Below, in pieces: positions 1 to 13,205 of a stretch of DNA of 64,000 nucleotides. Position 1 is the first letter of the stretch. Each line of letters begins with the position of its first letter. The notes below the pieces were generated by a model. That model did not search any database. It had not been told where the DNA came from and worked only from the letters and a program-made list of their open reading frames with translations. Source of the DNA: Lytechinus pictus. Its lineage: Eukaryota; Echinodermata; Echinoidea; Temnopleuroida; Toxopneustidae. The position numbers were made by a program, and so were the translations under genes. The DNA lies in the NCBI RefSeq assembly GCF_037042905.1, contig NC_087247.1, positions 44,119,920 to 44,183,919 of the forward strand, read 5' to 3'.

Positions 1-872
1 GATCATTCCAAAACCACAAATTTCCCCATATCCATGCTTAAATGATTTTTACCCTTCTTCTCTGATTGTCATCATTCTTTCCTCTTTCTGTTTTTTTTTA
101 TTCATTCTTTTAGGTAAGAGGCGAAATCCATTGAACTCGATACTTTTCTTCACGGTAGTCCCCATCCCCATTTTTTCCATCCATCTCCTCCCCCCCCCCC
201 CCATCTCTCCCTTTTTTTCATATCCGTGCGTCATTCCCTTTTCTAGCTATGAAAAAAAAAATCTATTTTATTTACTTCCCTTTCTTCTCTCTCTTTTCGC
301 TCAACAATCGTTCTCTCTTGCAATCACACACCACTCCACACACCCGCCTCTAATTCAACACCCCTTCCCTTGATCCCCTTTCTCATTCTCACTTTCTTTG
401 TGTGCAAGCGCGCGTGCGCGCTCGCCTGTGTGCAATTCTGCGAGGGAATATCTCCTTTATAAATAATGCAAAATTGGTAAATATGGCGAGACTTGTTTTC
501 TAGTCGCGTCAATTCACGCGGCGCGTGCTAGAATAATAATTAGCAGTAGAAACGATAACAAGCGGGAATTAATTCGAGCCCATTTTTTGCTGATGGCATT
601 TCATATCTCTCCCCCTCACTTCCTCTGACGGTTATGCTTGAGCTCCTGGTGGGATCTGGAGACTCCACGTCAAACGTAAGGGGAACTAGCAGGAGCCATT
701 CAACAGAAAGAAAGGTACACTTTCCTATGAATTCTTAATCAATATGGTATCAAAATCCAAATGATATCTTCAGCGATGACTGTAGAACAAATGATGTCAC
801 TCTGCAACCACACATGGTGAAGTCACCCCTCCCGTTTCTCTCTTCTTTTTCACAAAGTACCATACTGAGAAT

Positions 873-1370
873 TTAAAGGGGAAGTTCGCCCTGATGAAAT
901 GTTTTTTTGTTTGTAAAAAAAAATAGCAGAAAAAATAATGAAAAATATTGATCAAGGTTTGAGAAAAATCCATTAAAGATTAAGAAAGTTATTAGAATCT
1001 AAAGTTTTGGATTTGGGACGTCATAAACGAGGAGCTACCCCTTATATTATGTAGTACAAAACGCATGATTTTCATGACCTATTTTTGTTTTCTATTCATG
1101 ATCGGGTGTGGAATTATTTGTCTATGGATATACAACATGTACAGTAAAAACCATTTTCAATTTTCTGAGAAAATTACATTTTATTGATTGTTTTACCATT
1201 CGCTATGTAGGAATGCTGCTCGCATATGACGTCACAAATCAAATAATTAAAATTCGAGTAACTTTTTAATATATTCTTTGATGGATTTTTCTGAAACCTT
1301 CGGTAATGGTTTTTATTTTTTTGCTATTTTCACAATAAACTTTTTGTCAGGTGAACTTCCCGGCCTTTAA
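873..1370. mobile_element. Foldback DNA transposon (TTAA family), copy 1
   Basis: About 490 bp flanked by TTAA on both sides. The ends AGGGGAAGTTCGCC and (on the reverse) AGGCCGGGAAGTTCACC begin imperfect terminal inverted repeats that stay alignable for about 150 bp each, including a shared GAAAAATCCAT block and a shared GACGTCAT near the centre. There is no coding capacity, so it is a non-autonomous element. TTAA flanks suggest mobilisation by a piggyBac-like or Kolobok-like transposase, which is inference. Confidence 0.75.
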
Positions 1371-1929
1371 TCACTATATGCTGTGTGTGAAAATATAAGA
1401 ATACTAATTTTCGACGAGCATTTTCGTAAATTATTACACTTAAGTATTCAAACAAATCTATAAAATGGGAGTGCCACCCTCAAACTGCAATAATGGTTAT
1501 GCTGGGGCAACGGTGATATTAAAAACAAATAATATTTTATATTAATTTGTACCAAATGGAGAGATACGGGAATGTTTCCGAGATTTAGATAAGATTAGTT
1601 TATCCAGAATTTATTTCTTATTAAAACATAGTTTTGGCCTTTTCGATCAACATGGATTAAATGTAACAACAGTGTGTATGTTTGTTTTGTTCATGTAGTC
1701 TATCAATAAATTGAATAAAAAATATATAAACATATTCAACGCACTGTTTTTTAAATTGATCATGAATAACGAAAACATTTAAATCATGAAATCTCGATCC
1801 AATCTCTTGAATGAATGGGAAGCATTTTCATAGGATGACGCAAGCATCAAGGTTATTGGTCATGGTAAATTCATCATTTGCATGTGGATCTTGCACTTCT
1901 TCAACAATAAACAAAATAGCCAAGTCCAA

Positions 1930-2560
1930 CCAAACAAAAGGTTGTATTGAATAACAGAAGGAAAATCGAACAAGCATGACCCCGAAAAACCCAAATAATC
2001 AAAATCGGATTAAAAAGAAATGTATGGTTATCTTGAATATTATACATATAGATTTTCCTTGTTTTATTGATCATGTATTAAGATGTATGGAACAAAACTT
2101 ATTGTAAATGATTGTTGGAAATGGAAAAGAATAAAATGAAATGATATAAAAAGAAAGAAAGTTTGATTTCCATATAACAGTGATGCACATTCTCCTCAGT
2201 ATGCAAATGAGAGGACCTAAGACTTCAAGTTTTTTGTATTTTATTACACGTGAAAATTAATGAAATCTTAATTATTTTTTTCATTATAATTATGAACAAA
2301 ATTTGATTCCTCCTTGAACATGTGGGATTGCTATTGTTCTAAACTATTGTGAATCAATTAAGAAGTTCCTATTTGGCAATTATGCAAAAATTAGTTTGTA
2401 TAATTCCTACAATGATTTTGTGAATGTGTGACATCTAATTTGAATGTAACCGTTTTGTGCAAAATAAGATATTTTTTGAAAAACCTTATTTCACATCCGA
2501 CTTTGATGAAATATCAGCGTTATGTTTGTTTTATTTTTTTTCCTTTTAAATACATATTTT
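1930..2560. mobile_element. Foldback DNA transposon (TTAA family), decayed copy
   Basis: Degraded relative of the 19.9-kb element. Shared blocks include AACAAGCATGACC..., ATATAACAGTGATGCACAT, AGTATGCAAATGAGAGGA and, at the other end, TTTCACATCCGACTTTGATG. The left half appears interrupted by about 100-130 bp of unrelated sequence. The ends are not sharply defined. Confidence 0.55.
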
Positions 2561-3274
2561 GTTTGGAATGCGATTCCCTTCAAAAATCATTGAAGCTTTG
2601 AAGTTTTTAACTTAATTCCATTTGCACTAGTCCAACATATTCTCGAAGCTATATCGCTATCGAGTATAAACTATCTGACTTGACAAGATTAACAACCGGT
2701 CTCTGCCGCCACTAATAACACAATTGGTCACTACTCATTACTCTTCACATTCATCAAATTATATTCCCTTTTGGCCAGTAGTAATGGAGAACATTATCTT
2801 TCACGGGGAATTCTAAGCTATGTGACACGGATGGGGGGGGGGTCATTTTTTAAGGGGGAGGGGCGCTATAAGCTCAACATGCATGGATAGTCAGAATATA
2901 AGAAGTAATTTTTGTTCATTATAACTGAGACATTCATGAATGTCTTCATTTGAATATTTTTGGTGATGTTTTTTTTTATTGATTTTCTTTATTCGTATAC
3001 GTCATGGGTGGTAAGCAAACTAAAGAACCAATGATGCACACTAACTATTTCTTTTTATTACATTGCATGCAATATCAAATACTTGAATACTTCACTACGA
3101 TGATGACAATCTTGAGTCCTTATATGGAAAATAAATTAAAAAAACATTATAATTTGATATGATTCGGCATAAATCATATGTATAATCAAATCTATAAAAT
3201 GAAAAAGATGATTTTGAAGATACAATAATTACAACACAATATGATGAAGGTATGCCATCATCGACTTCAACATA

Positions 3275-3640
3275 TACTGTTTATGATGTGCATATATGAT
3301 TGCTTTGCCAAAATAAGCCACATTCACCCCAACAACACCCCCCCCCCCCCATTGGCGGCGGAGCAGAGGATTATCTTTTGTGTTTGCGTTTAGTTGCGTC
3401 CCCCCCAAACACAAAAGATAATCCTCTGCTCCGCCGCCAATGCCCCCCCCCCTCTCTCTCTCTCTCTCTTTCTCTCTTTCTTTCATTTTTTTTTATTCCA
3501 GAGGGGGGAAAACTGTTATTTTAATGACAAATACCAAATTTCAGGAAAAATCAACCATAGAAATTATAATTTTTTTTCGATATCGGATGTAAAACACGAA
3601 AGTGGCTTATCTTGCCAAAGCAATATGCACATCATAATCA
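3275..3640. repeat. Nested foldback with a perfect 36-bp-arm hairpin
   Basis: Outer arms at about 3281-3322 and 3600-3637 pair imperfectly (TTATGATGTGCATAT ... and TAAGCCAC motifs). Inside lies a perfect hairpin with arms 3351-3386 and 3406-3441 and a 19-base loop, bordered by C runs and a CT microsatellite. The inner arm begins ATTGGCGGCGGAGCAGAGG, which resembles the ATTGGCGGAGC motif after the C run at 44691. No protein is encoded. Confidence 0.8.
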
Positions 3641-3642
3641 AT

Positions 3643-3694
3643 ACTGGCGTAATTTCGCCACTCATTAATTAATGAGTGGCGAAATAACGCCAGT
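3643..3694. repeat. 52-bp palindrome
   Basis: Near-perfect dyad with arms ACTGGCGTAATTTCGCCACT and its complement, centred on ATTAATTAAT. Only one complementary position differs (A/T). It lies just after the 3.3-kb foldback and could be its terminal part or an independent tiny element. Confidence 0.85.
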
Positions 3695-5211
3695 GGTTTC
3701 ATGACGAAATCTAATATTTATGAAATAGTTAATTCATTACCCATAAGGAAATCAAATAATCAGTTATTTTATATTTAATAGAAAGTAGGCCTTTTCACCA
3801 TATGTCGCAATATATCATTAAAAACAATTCGTCTTGTACAAGCATTTAGTTTTTATAGGTTACAGTTACAGTGACTGGTTATGATCAGGACGAAAAAGGG
3901 AACAACAATAATAATTGATATAATAAACAAAAGATATTTATAGTAACAGACTGCTTTTGTTTTCGGTTTAATAAATGAAATTACCCTTTTTAACTGCGTG
4001 TGATGAACAATGCATGGCAATATCACCTGATCATATTCAGTAAAATACATAAAAGGCCCCTTTCGATGGCATATTAACAATTTCATTTTATTTTGATTAT
4101 GCATGTCAAGAAAAGGAAAGTTTTAAAATCGATATCTGGCTATCTTGATCCCCTATTATTTTGTTTTTGTTCTGTTTTTTCCTCAACTAAATATAAATGC
4201 TATATAACATCAACAGTATCTGCCAGTGTCTTAAGCATGTTAGGCAGCAACCCCGGGCCCATCGCCCTCTTGTTAAAAGTGGATTAGGCCTACTCCAGGG
4301 CATGGTAAGGACAATTTCAACATGTTCACTAGTAAAGACTGGCACGGACATACTGGAAAGCCACATTGCATCACGTTGTACCCTAGTCATGCTATTAGTA
4401 CCGTCGTACAGGTCACAGTCGTTCATAGAAAACGAAATTTCTCTACTATTCCTTAGTTAGGAGATTAACTGGAAACAGGTGTCATTAGCTTCCAAAGGCT
4501 TGCCATTAATCATAAAAATATATATTAATTCCTCTGATTGTTGAAATACGTGCGATATATAACGTTTACATGGTTTATACGGCATGACTTTCATGCGTGT
4601 TGTGTTGAAGTGTAACGGTTAAAATCTTGAAGTATTGAGTAAATTTTAAAACCCGTTTTCTAAATTTTCATTGTCATTGTCATGGTTAGCCGACATACAA
4701 TATTTCAATTGAGTGATTAATTGATGATTAATAATTCACTTTAGAAAAAATTAGCATGTTATAATGATAATGTCTAAATCCACCATCAAAGGTATATGGG
4801 CCAAACTGTCGTCAATACCTTTACACCTGACGCGAAAGAGCAGTGGGAATACGATATAAAATGATTTATTTAGTCAGTATACGCCTCATTAATATTCATA
4901 GACACGAAAAGTTAACTTGTATCGTAATTTTCGACCCATCGAACAGTTCGATTGGTGTGGCTCAATCAGTAAGCAAATCCTACAGACGAGTTCACGGACG
5001 CAAGTTTTAGTGTCGCTTAGATCGATTTATCAAAGATATTTTTTGAATTAAAAATTACGGCAAGACTCTGAAAAAAAATACAAGTCCAAGAATTGTAATC
5101 TGATTCAAAACCTCCAAAACAGCCTATTATGTCGTCGTTCCCACTGTCATCTCGCGTCGGGCGCACAAATAATGACATAACCAAAAAAAATAATCGCGTC
5201 CTGGCATGCAT

Positions 5212-5351
5212 GAAGAGTGTTTCATCAACACTTGCATCCGACACTGGCAACTTTGGTTCTGATTGGCTGAAAAGCGCCGTTACTATGGCGACTGTCGGAT
5301 AAAACAGACGATCGGATAAAATATCCGACAACTAATTTCATGAAACACTTC
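5212..5351. mobile_element. Short MITE with GTGTTTCAT termini
   Basis: 140 bp. The left end GAAGAGTGTTTCATC and right end ATGAAACACTTC are inverted, with CCGACA / TGTCGGAT further in. The right part has its own small hairpin TCGGATA-AAA-TATCCGA. Non-coding. No clear target duplication. Confidence 0.65.
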
Positions 5352-6999
5352 GCTGGATAGAGCCCAACTTTCCAAAGCGAAACCAGTGAGAAATTCTTTA
5401 TCTTGTTCGTAAGAAAAAAAGGTTAAGATGTACCTAAAATTTCAATGTGGATTCAAATATTTCCGCCTCCCTCCTATTGAGGAAAGCTAAATCCGCCCCT
5501 GGAAGTAAAGGAAAGGATCATAGGTACGGGCCTAATAACGAACTAGAAAGGTCCACGTTTTAGAATTCAGAACCCCGCCGCAAAAAAATCGTGGCCACGG
5601 GCTTCGAAAATGCGACAATGCTCCCTAAACAAATTCTGAAAAATATCATTTTTTTTCTTTAATTTACCCGATGCATGTGGATCTTAAACTTACATATTGA
5701 GTAAAATTTTGGTTAAGTTTCATCCAATATTTTTTTGTAACAAACATCGCTACATGTTTTAAAGAATTTAACTAATCGTATTCCATCTAACACTGTTTGA
5801 TTTAAACCATTTTTCTTGCGAACACGTTTGGCAACTTTTCCGACTTAATAATCATACATATATGACATTTACGATTGAATTAACGATTCTCGTAACCAAA
5901 ACTTGGAATTTAAAGACCATTATTTGGATCTTCAACGGCAGACAACACAGAAATTTCTTTTATGATTCTTTGATTGGACTCATTGTAAAGGGATCGAGTC
6001 GAAAGTGACATTCTTGGGGGATTTTCTCATCTGTCAGTAACTCAGTTTATGAAACTTTACGAGAGTTGCTGCTATTACAACAGATGTTCTCTCAGAAGCC
6101 GAAAATTATTTTGTTTAAGTAAAATATGAAAACGTTGTAATAATTATTTTACCAACTTGTCGGAATACTTATAAGATTTTCAAATCGGATCCGCATCCTT
6201 GTCGTTGGGTGCAGGTATCAGAGGTGGCCGGATTTAGCGTCTTAAAAGAAGGGGGGCATCAACAGCAATAGGCACCATTTTAGAAAAAAAATCACCTCTA
6301 AAATAAAGAGTAAAAGCAAGGAAGAAACATAATTGTTTGGCATAGATACAGTATGTATGCAGACATCATGTACATGTAACGCTAATATTTGTGATTCTAT
6401 CCGGAAGGATGAATAATGACAACAGCAAAAAAAAAATGCGTTTCAGTTCATATCGACTGTAATGTAATGAGGACTGACCGACCATTCACGAGGGCATGAA
6501 GCGAGCGAGTAAAAATAGTACTTACTGAAGCATATAGTGTTGTGAATAAATTCCTTATTTGATGAGAAGATTATGCAGCATCGCATAAGTGTGACCACCC
6601 TTGACACCTTTACATTTTTTTCTTATTTTATCATATTCATAGTAATTTTCATGATTAAGGGTAGAGGGTGCGATGACCCATCTGATACTACCCTTGTTTT
6701 GTTGCTTCACTTCACCGGAAATACCTTTTTATGAAGCCCTTTTTTTTTTTTTACTGATGAGAGATATAGATAATACTCCTATTTTATTTATTATTGACAT
6801 GTCAGGCCGAAATGTATAAACGATGCACGTTGGAATATTAAAATAGAAAAGCGAGGCGGATGTCTAAATATAAGGGGAGAATGTATATTAAAAAAAAAGC
6901 ATGATAAGATATGAAATCGATTAATGGTTAAACATTGGAATGGCCTTAAAATGTTTTATATAATCTATTTTTATCAAAAGGAAACAATTGCTTGAATGT

Positions 7000-7140
7000 T
7001 GCGGTGGAATTCGAACCCCCGACCTCGTGGTTCATAGTCTGGAGACAATTCCACTTACCCCCAACACCGTGACCCGAATGAGACATATGATTGGAGGGGC
7101 TCCTCCGGGTCACGGTCCGCCACCGCCTTTAACACATATT
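7000..7140 (-). mobile_element. tRNA-derived SINE fragment
   Basis: On the minus strand a tRNA-like head runs from about 7072 to 7003, with a box-A-like GGGGGTAAGTGG and a canonical box B GGTTCGAATTCC. An inverted GTGACCCG / CGGGTCAC pair follows on the plus side (7070-7120). The acceptor stem does not close, so this is not a functional tRNA. Confidence 0.55.
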
Positions 7141-8085
7141 CAATTATAAGGTGAATGGATCACTGTGAGAGGACATGTTTATCAGTAGCCGGGAATAAAG
7201 CAGTGTTCAATTGAGCAATAAATAGGGGGAAAATATATTAAGGGCAATTATTGCAATCAAATAGGATTTTCATCTCAGCTTAACGGCAAATTAATTAGAA
7301 TTTGAATGTTGCATCATATGGACAGGTGGTAGACATAAAAAACAGAGAATTTCGACGTTAGACCCGAAACTCAGCAGAAATCAAAGGTGGTACATATCGG
7401 ATTATTAATTAACGTTGCTTTGCAGATAATCTTACCAGAATATAAAGAACACACTTCTAAACGACAGATTTATTGGTATTGGTAATGGTGCTCATCGATA
7501 TGATTGGTTGACTGATTGATTGATTGATTGATTGAAAGGAATTTAGTTTAATTCAAATTTTCACAAATAAAATAACCAATCATGGAATGGAAATTAAAAG
7601 AAAGATACATTTAATATCACACCATCAAATGGATAATTTGCGCGAATAAAAAGAACATAAAGGGGCATCATCGCGCAAAGTTAAAAGTGCCACTAATCAG
7701 AACGTGAAATGGAATACTTTTGATAAAAAAGGACACTTTCGGTGTTGTGTAAAAACACGGGTGTTTTCCTGCCCCTCTTTGAATTCTCTGCCACGGTCCA
7801 ATGATTGTGCTGGCGAAGAACAGCATATATCGCGCCATTTATCCTTAGATAGGAACTCAATAATGGTCTGTGCATTTCATGAGTAAAATAGTCCGGGTTT
7901 CTTTACTCACTATTTGATATATATAAGCTAATGAAATTCTTTCATTTGATTGACTCCGATAATTTTTTTTAGACTAAATATCTGACAGAATGCTGTATGA
8001 AACACTTCCCCGATCCACCAACGATAATGACCACGTGGCTACCTTTGGTGTACAAATATTTAAGAAAGGGTCCCTTGTTATATAA

Positions 8086-8268
8086 ACTGGGTGTTGTGGC
8101 GTGCGCTTGTAATCCAAGCTGTGGGGAAGTTGCAAACTGATGCAGAGGTTCGAGGTTCGAGCCCTGGTCACGTCTTTCGGATGGTGACGTTAAAGGTCAG
8201 TCCCAGACGTAAATAATCATATCTGATTGATACACGTCTGACAAAACTCAAATACACACACACTTGTT
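8086..8268 (+). mobile_element. SINE ending in a CA run
   Basis: The head contains TGGCGTGCGCTTGTAATCCA and a box-B motif GGTTCGAGCCC at about 8154-8164. The body includes GTGACGTTAAAGGTCAG and the element ends in ACACACACAC. The internal RNA polymerase III promoter layout and the simple-repeat tail mark a SINE. The head may be tRNA-derived or 7SL-like; I cannot decide. Confidence 0.6.
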
Positions 8269-10976
8269 ATATAATAAGTTATAGGAAGAAATAAAAATAA
8301 AGATAGCAATCTCTCTCATATTTGGGTATTTATCTATATGGGATACAAAGATATGGATATTTTTAAGTAAATTTGTATTTAAATACTACACATCTTTTTT
8401 TAATATATCCCTATATTCACAATGAAAAAAAAAAAGAACAGTTGACCATGTTCACACAAATCAGATCAGGCTTCTTTAAATGGTATATTTCTTTTTTGTT
8501 AATAACTATATTTCATACACAAATATGCTGTAAACTTAAGATTTATGAAAGTGTTACTACATTTATTCGAGAATAACCAAAAAACGAAACCCAGTGATTA
8601 TATTTCTATTTCTTTGCATATGTTATTTTTAAAATGTAATTTTGTTATTAAAGGGAAATTCAAAAATAATAAATATTGATACCGCTTAGTCAATCAATAA
8701 TTTATCAACCAATTATTAATCGGTAAATGTACGGATTTGGTAAAGGGCATAGACGAAGCAATAAACATCAATGAAATTTTACAGTATAAATATAATCTGA
8801 AGAATACAAATAGGAATATAAGAACCGAAATATTTGAAAAGACATTGGAGTATGCTCTATTTACCCTACTCTTGGCAAATCGTTTGAACGTAGTTGTCTT
8901 CTTTTTTTTATATAAAGAAAATATGAATGATGTCACCACAGATCTATTCAAGATAGTCTAAGCAATCCTGCACCGCAATCAATAAATCTAATTGTTTGAT
9001 TGTATTTACCAAATATGCATTACCATGATTACAACAGTGACGTAATGAGACAAACTTACTAAGGTGTTGAGTTTTGCATCTAGTGCATTGTTTTGACAAA
9101 TTTGCGAGCGACCAAAGCGAGTGGGCCGAAGATCGAACATTTTGAATTAATTTATCAATTTTGACAAGAAATTAGACGAGATTCTATAACAATTTTCGCG
9201 TAGGAAATGTAATATCATGCATGGTTTAGACCCCCCCCCCCCCATGTTCTGATGTAGGGGGCGGCAGCACCCAAACTCCTATCAGTACACCCATGATTAG
9301 ATAAAGAAAAACGTTGAAAATGCACCATAAAAATTATAACATCCAAAAAAGAATTAATGCACGCTGGGAATGCTCTTCTGCCATAAATGAATGGATGTTG
9401 ATTTATTGTGTGGTAATAATCTTAAGTGACACCTCACCACATCCCAATTCAACGTCAGAATATTCAATACGTAACGCCAGATGAGTAAGAATCTTAACAC
9501 ACATTATAACTTATTACGTGGTCTCTTCGGCTTGAAACACATTGAAATAAAACAAAAGAGAGTTGCTAATGAGTTGTCTGTATACATGGTGTGTCATTGT
9601 TGTGTAGTAGGCCTATAAATTTAAAGGCGAAGTATTCTGAATTTAAAGTCATCTACTTCGATGTACATAGTTTCAAATGTTGGTCTTGATTCGTGCACTT
9701 AGCAACTTCAAACACTTTGTTTAGTTTTCTTTTTTGTTCTTTTTCCTCTTTTTCTTCATCTTCTTTTCTTGCTCTTTTTTCGTTTAAATCTATATATTAT
9801 GAGTTCCACCTAGAAATTGTCCTTTCTTCTAACAATACATATTGTTTATGACTCGCCTTTGTTTAGATGGATTGGCTGAAATACTGTGTTAACTTGTGGT
9901 TACAGATGCAATTAAACTTATACTTTGCATCGTTCATGGTTCCAAGTGAAAATACATATTTTCTGTTTTCAAAATGAATTTAAAAACTACGCATCGAATG
10001 TGTGATGAGTGTTCATCTTTTTGTATCGTTCAAATCTTATTGCTGCATACTGCAATACTTTTTTCCGATTATCGAGCATTAAGAAATGTAAAAATAATAA
10101 TTAATAAAACTCAGGTAAGATATTTGGTCCTTGTAATAAATGTATAAAGTTTGTACGTAGTCATTAATCATAATTTCAATTTAGTTGTAATTCAATGTGT
10201 TTAAAACACAAAAACAAAACCTTTTAATGCATTTCAACTATTATATTGACACCCCCTGAATTTCGTTGTCATAATCATAACGTAAAACGAAAACAAAGAG
10301 TGGTAAAGCCTTCAATTTGTTATGAAGTTACAAAAGCCAATGGTAGTGGCCTGTCAGCTCATCTATTTTTACTTTGAAGAGAGAGGAAAATCAGAAAAAA
10401 AAAAAATAAGCATGATAAATGAATACTATATATTGTTTCAGAACTTTTGATATATCATATCAATATTTCAAAAAATACGAAGAACTGGTCGACCCGTGCT
10501 CTATGTCTTATTCTGCCAAGGAACATTTTTATTATAATGATTGGTTTCTAGTGTTTAAAAGGGAGGGAGTTGCACCGTCATACTTTCCTCATAGTTAGGT
10601 CCATTTAAAGCTTTATATTGCATTTGGAAAGGTGTTGCTTCACATTCCTACAAAAGAGGCAAGGTTTTATTTCTATCTCACGATAATTATTGACAGTGCC
10701 CAGTCTATAGCCATTTATCATCATAACATGTTTTTTCCCATAAAGTGTGTAAAACAACGGATACATTCCTTGATGAAACATTAACATTAGCAGATTAGAT
10801 TCCAGAATTGTGGTCAACGAATTGTAATGCCCCCTATACTTTGTTCGAGACTAAAGTGCTCCAAGAATGGTTTCCAAACTTAATTGGCATCATAATGAAA
10901 CGGCACTGAGTGTATCTCTATCATCACCCATGGCAACACCATACTAGATAATTTAGAAAGGTAATGATTTCCTCAC

Positions 10977-11529
10977 CGGAAGTTGGACTGATACTTTTCA
11001 TCCAAGGGTAGAAAGCCATCTTCTCTCCATCTTGTTCCTTACTACATCTCACTGCTGATATATCTCGAATCTCCCTGTCTGCAGAAGCATCTAGATCTTG
11101 CTTTTGAAAGTCTGTTGCCTTGAAAGCGAGGTATGAGGAGCCGAGATCGTTTTGTTTGCACGGATCGAAGAGCGTTGACGAGTACGGGGTGACGACGGGG
11201 TGTTGACCGCTCGATGATGCCGAGGACGAACCGAGACTGCAGGAGCTATATGACTTCCCAGGTTGGGGTGGGTAGGAGTCCGAGGTGTGGTGAGGGTAAA
11301 ACTGATGAGGCATGAAAAATGGGAAAGTACTGTCGAGGTTGCTTTGAGGAAAATGTTGTGAATTTTGATGGTGGCCCGATGATGTGGTGAGTTCATTGAG
11401 CGGGGTAAGGATGGGCGAGGCATCGACGGGAGCTCGGCTCACCGCGGCGTTGGCGATCCAGCTTTCGCCGGTCGCTCGACTATTCATTCCCACTGTTTGG
11501 TGGTGGTAGTCCGCGTAATACACGCTCAT
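10977..11529 (-). CDS. Hox6: Hox6-like homeobox protein, exon 1 (partial gene)
   Basis: First coding exon of a Hox transcription factor, which acts in the nucleus and helps set positional identity. It encodes 184 residues plus one base. The N-terminus MSVYYADYHH has the aromatic-rich start common in Hox proteins. A Ser-rich stretch lies at about residues 93-108, and the hexapeptide FYPWMKS at 173-179 is the motif that binds PBC/Exd cofactors. The frame continues past the hexapeptide into TSGEE, but a strong donor (G|GTGAGGAA, GT at 10976-10975) sits right after it, in phase 1 as in the neighbouring Hox7 gene, so I end the exon there. The start ATG at 11529 has A at -3. The homeobox exon is not in the window. 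I looked for [12 protein letters not shown] coding to the left on the minus strand and saw none, so the intron exceeds 10.9 kb. The Hox6 name rests on lying 3' of a Hox7-like gene in the same orientation; Hox7, or another central-class gene, cannot be excluded. Confidence 0.85.
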
Positions 11530-12060
11530 GCTTTAGATTGTTATATCACTCACTATTTTTAAAAACCTCTGTTATTTCCCGCGTTGAAGCTGCAGCCCTG
11601 CGGGTGATTGAGCCCCAAAGTCACCGTTTAATACTGTGATATCAGTACGACATCCATGGATTATGTCCATATCTATCATAAGAGCAGCGCGATGACGGAT
11701 TGCCCGACGATGAAGCTTGAGACGGTCTCACGTTTAGACCACTGAGTCGGAACGGTCGGACGCAGCCCAACTCCGTCGGAGCGGGGCCCCGAGGCGAGGG
11801 GTATCAGGGGACTGTAATCAGATCCGGAAGCATCGGGATTCGAGAGAGAAGTCGACTCCGTGATTGCCGAAGAGACGACACCAGCCGGACAGACGACCAG
11901 GCGGATGAAGACTGAATAATAAAACTTGCAAAAACTGAAATAAATTTCATGACCCCTTCTTCCTTTCGTTCCTCTTCGCCCATCTCAAAGGAGAAATCAT
12001 TTACACAGCATCAAATTTTGACAATCATGAATTTAAGATGGTATACTTACTTCCATCCTG
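11530..12060 (-). promoter_or_regulatory. 5' flank / probable 5' UTR and promoter of the Hox6-like gene
   Basis: Immediately upstream of the start codon, bases 11580-11900 become clearly richer in G+C and CpG than the surrounding AT-rich DNA, as expected for a 5' UTR or CpG-rich promoter. I see no convincing TATA box or initiator and cannot place the transcription start. The assignment rests on position and composition only. Confidence 0.5.
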
Positions 12061-13142
12061 GCTCCGTTTTATTATTTATTCATTTATTTTCTTTAAATGT
12101 CCAAACAATATTTTTGACAGAGAGATAGAAAAGATTTTTCAACTGTTTGTTTTACATATTGTCATCATTTAAAAAAGAAACCCGCACTAAACTTCTAAAG
12201 TAGTGTCGTGTTTCAAATCATAAGTGTGTAAAAACGTTGGGTTTCGAGCTTTGTAGACATCAAAATTAAATGAAATAATTTTACATTAAATATCCATATT
12301 TTTGTCGATGAAGCCTATGGGCAATTGAAGGGATTTTAAAATTACTATTATGCTCTATAATAAAGATAATGTTTTTGAAATATTGTTTTATTTTGTAGAT
12401 AATTTTGTAAATCGATAAAAGAAATTCATAAAGAACTGTCTTTAAGTTTAAAGATGGGGCAAGTGTGACGTTTCATTTGTTGGTTAGAAAAGTCGTTAAT
12501 TTCAAATACGATTTGGCATTATACATCACAACGTTGACCACTAAGAGTTCACCGCAGGACAACCTCTCTCACAACTAATCATGCTAATACTTCCTGTCCA
12601 TCCTATATTTCGTATTGCATGTATTGGGGACGATGTCAAATCAGACTTTAATCTAGGTACGTCAAATGTCACAACTAAACAATCAGCAACAAATCATTGT
12701 CATTATACTCACCCATTGCTGGGCAATCACTGGCCAATTAAATGCCCAGGACAACATGTCGCTTTTATCAACATGAAAAGATGATTTTTGTCCTGAAAAG
12801 GTTACTTACGTTTTCTTAGCTATTACATTTAAATGTCTTACTAAATGGTGAGATAAATGCTACAATTTGTACGACTACTGTAATATTTGAAATTTGTGTT
12901 TTTTGCTTTATACGCTAACCTAACAATCACACCAAAGGAATGCCTATCTGATAACACTTTAACTCTTATAAAGAGTTAATAAGTTAAAAGATAATCATGT
13001 TAATTATTTTTCCACCCTTTGCAACTAAGAAAGCATGATTTCTTCCTATCATACCATATGGCTGATTACCTTAGCTCATATCCAAGGGACTAGTCATTAG
13101 GGGCGAATGCCTTATGAAAATCAATGTCATAAATCATAGTGA

Positions 13143-13205
13143 TACGTTTGGTTTCGAACCTGGATCTCCGGATTTCGAGGCCAGCGATATCAACCTCCTC
13201 TAATT
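13143..13205 (-). mobile_element. tRNA-like fragment
   Basis: On the minus strand GGTTCGAAACC (13160-13150) matches box B, preceded by AATCCGGAGATCCA. A plausible anticodon-T-arm portion is present but no full cloverleaf can be drawn. Probably a SINE or tRNA pseudogene remnant. Confidence 0.35.

Larger units (their letters stand above)
1..10976 (-). other. Hox6-like gene, 5' part of intron 1 (runs off the left edge)
   Basis: Begins with the GTGAGG donor and continues past base 1. It is AT-rich and holds several mobile-element relics listed separately: TTAA-type foldback elements, a 3.3-kb nested foldback, a MITE at 5.2 kb and SINEs at 7.0 and 8.1 kb. In 3700-5210, 5352-7000, 7140-8085 and 8270-10900 I see no gene, RNA or well-formed repeat beyond short homopolymers such as the C run at 9232. 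Bases 40-380 are pyrimidine-rich. The exact intron end lies outside the window. Confidence 0.75.

Noticed and set aside
5462-6262. Single element bounded by CTAAATCCGCCCCTGG and GGCCGGATTTAGC
   Set aside because: The two ends are inverted but point the wrong way for termini of one element. They are more likely ends of two separate relics.
1-10900. Homeobox exon of the Hox6-like gene
   Set aside because: I looked on the minus strand for [12 protein letters not shown] coding, since such an exon may lack an internal Met start, and found none. A WFQ coding chance match at about 9936 on the plus strand lacks any homeodomain context.
12041-12062. Upstream non-coding exon of the Hox6-like gene (GGAA|GTAAGTAT on the minus strand)
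   Set aside because: The donor-like sequence is good, but I see no convincing acceptor before the coding start and no other support.
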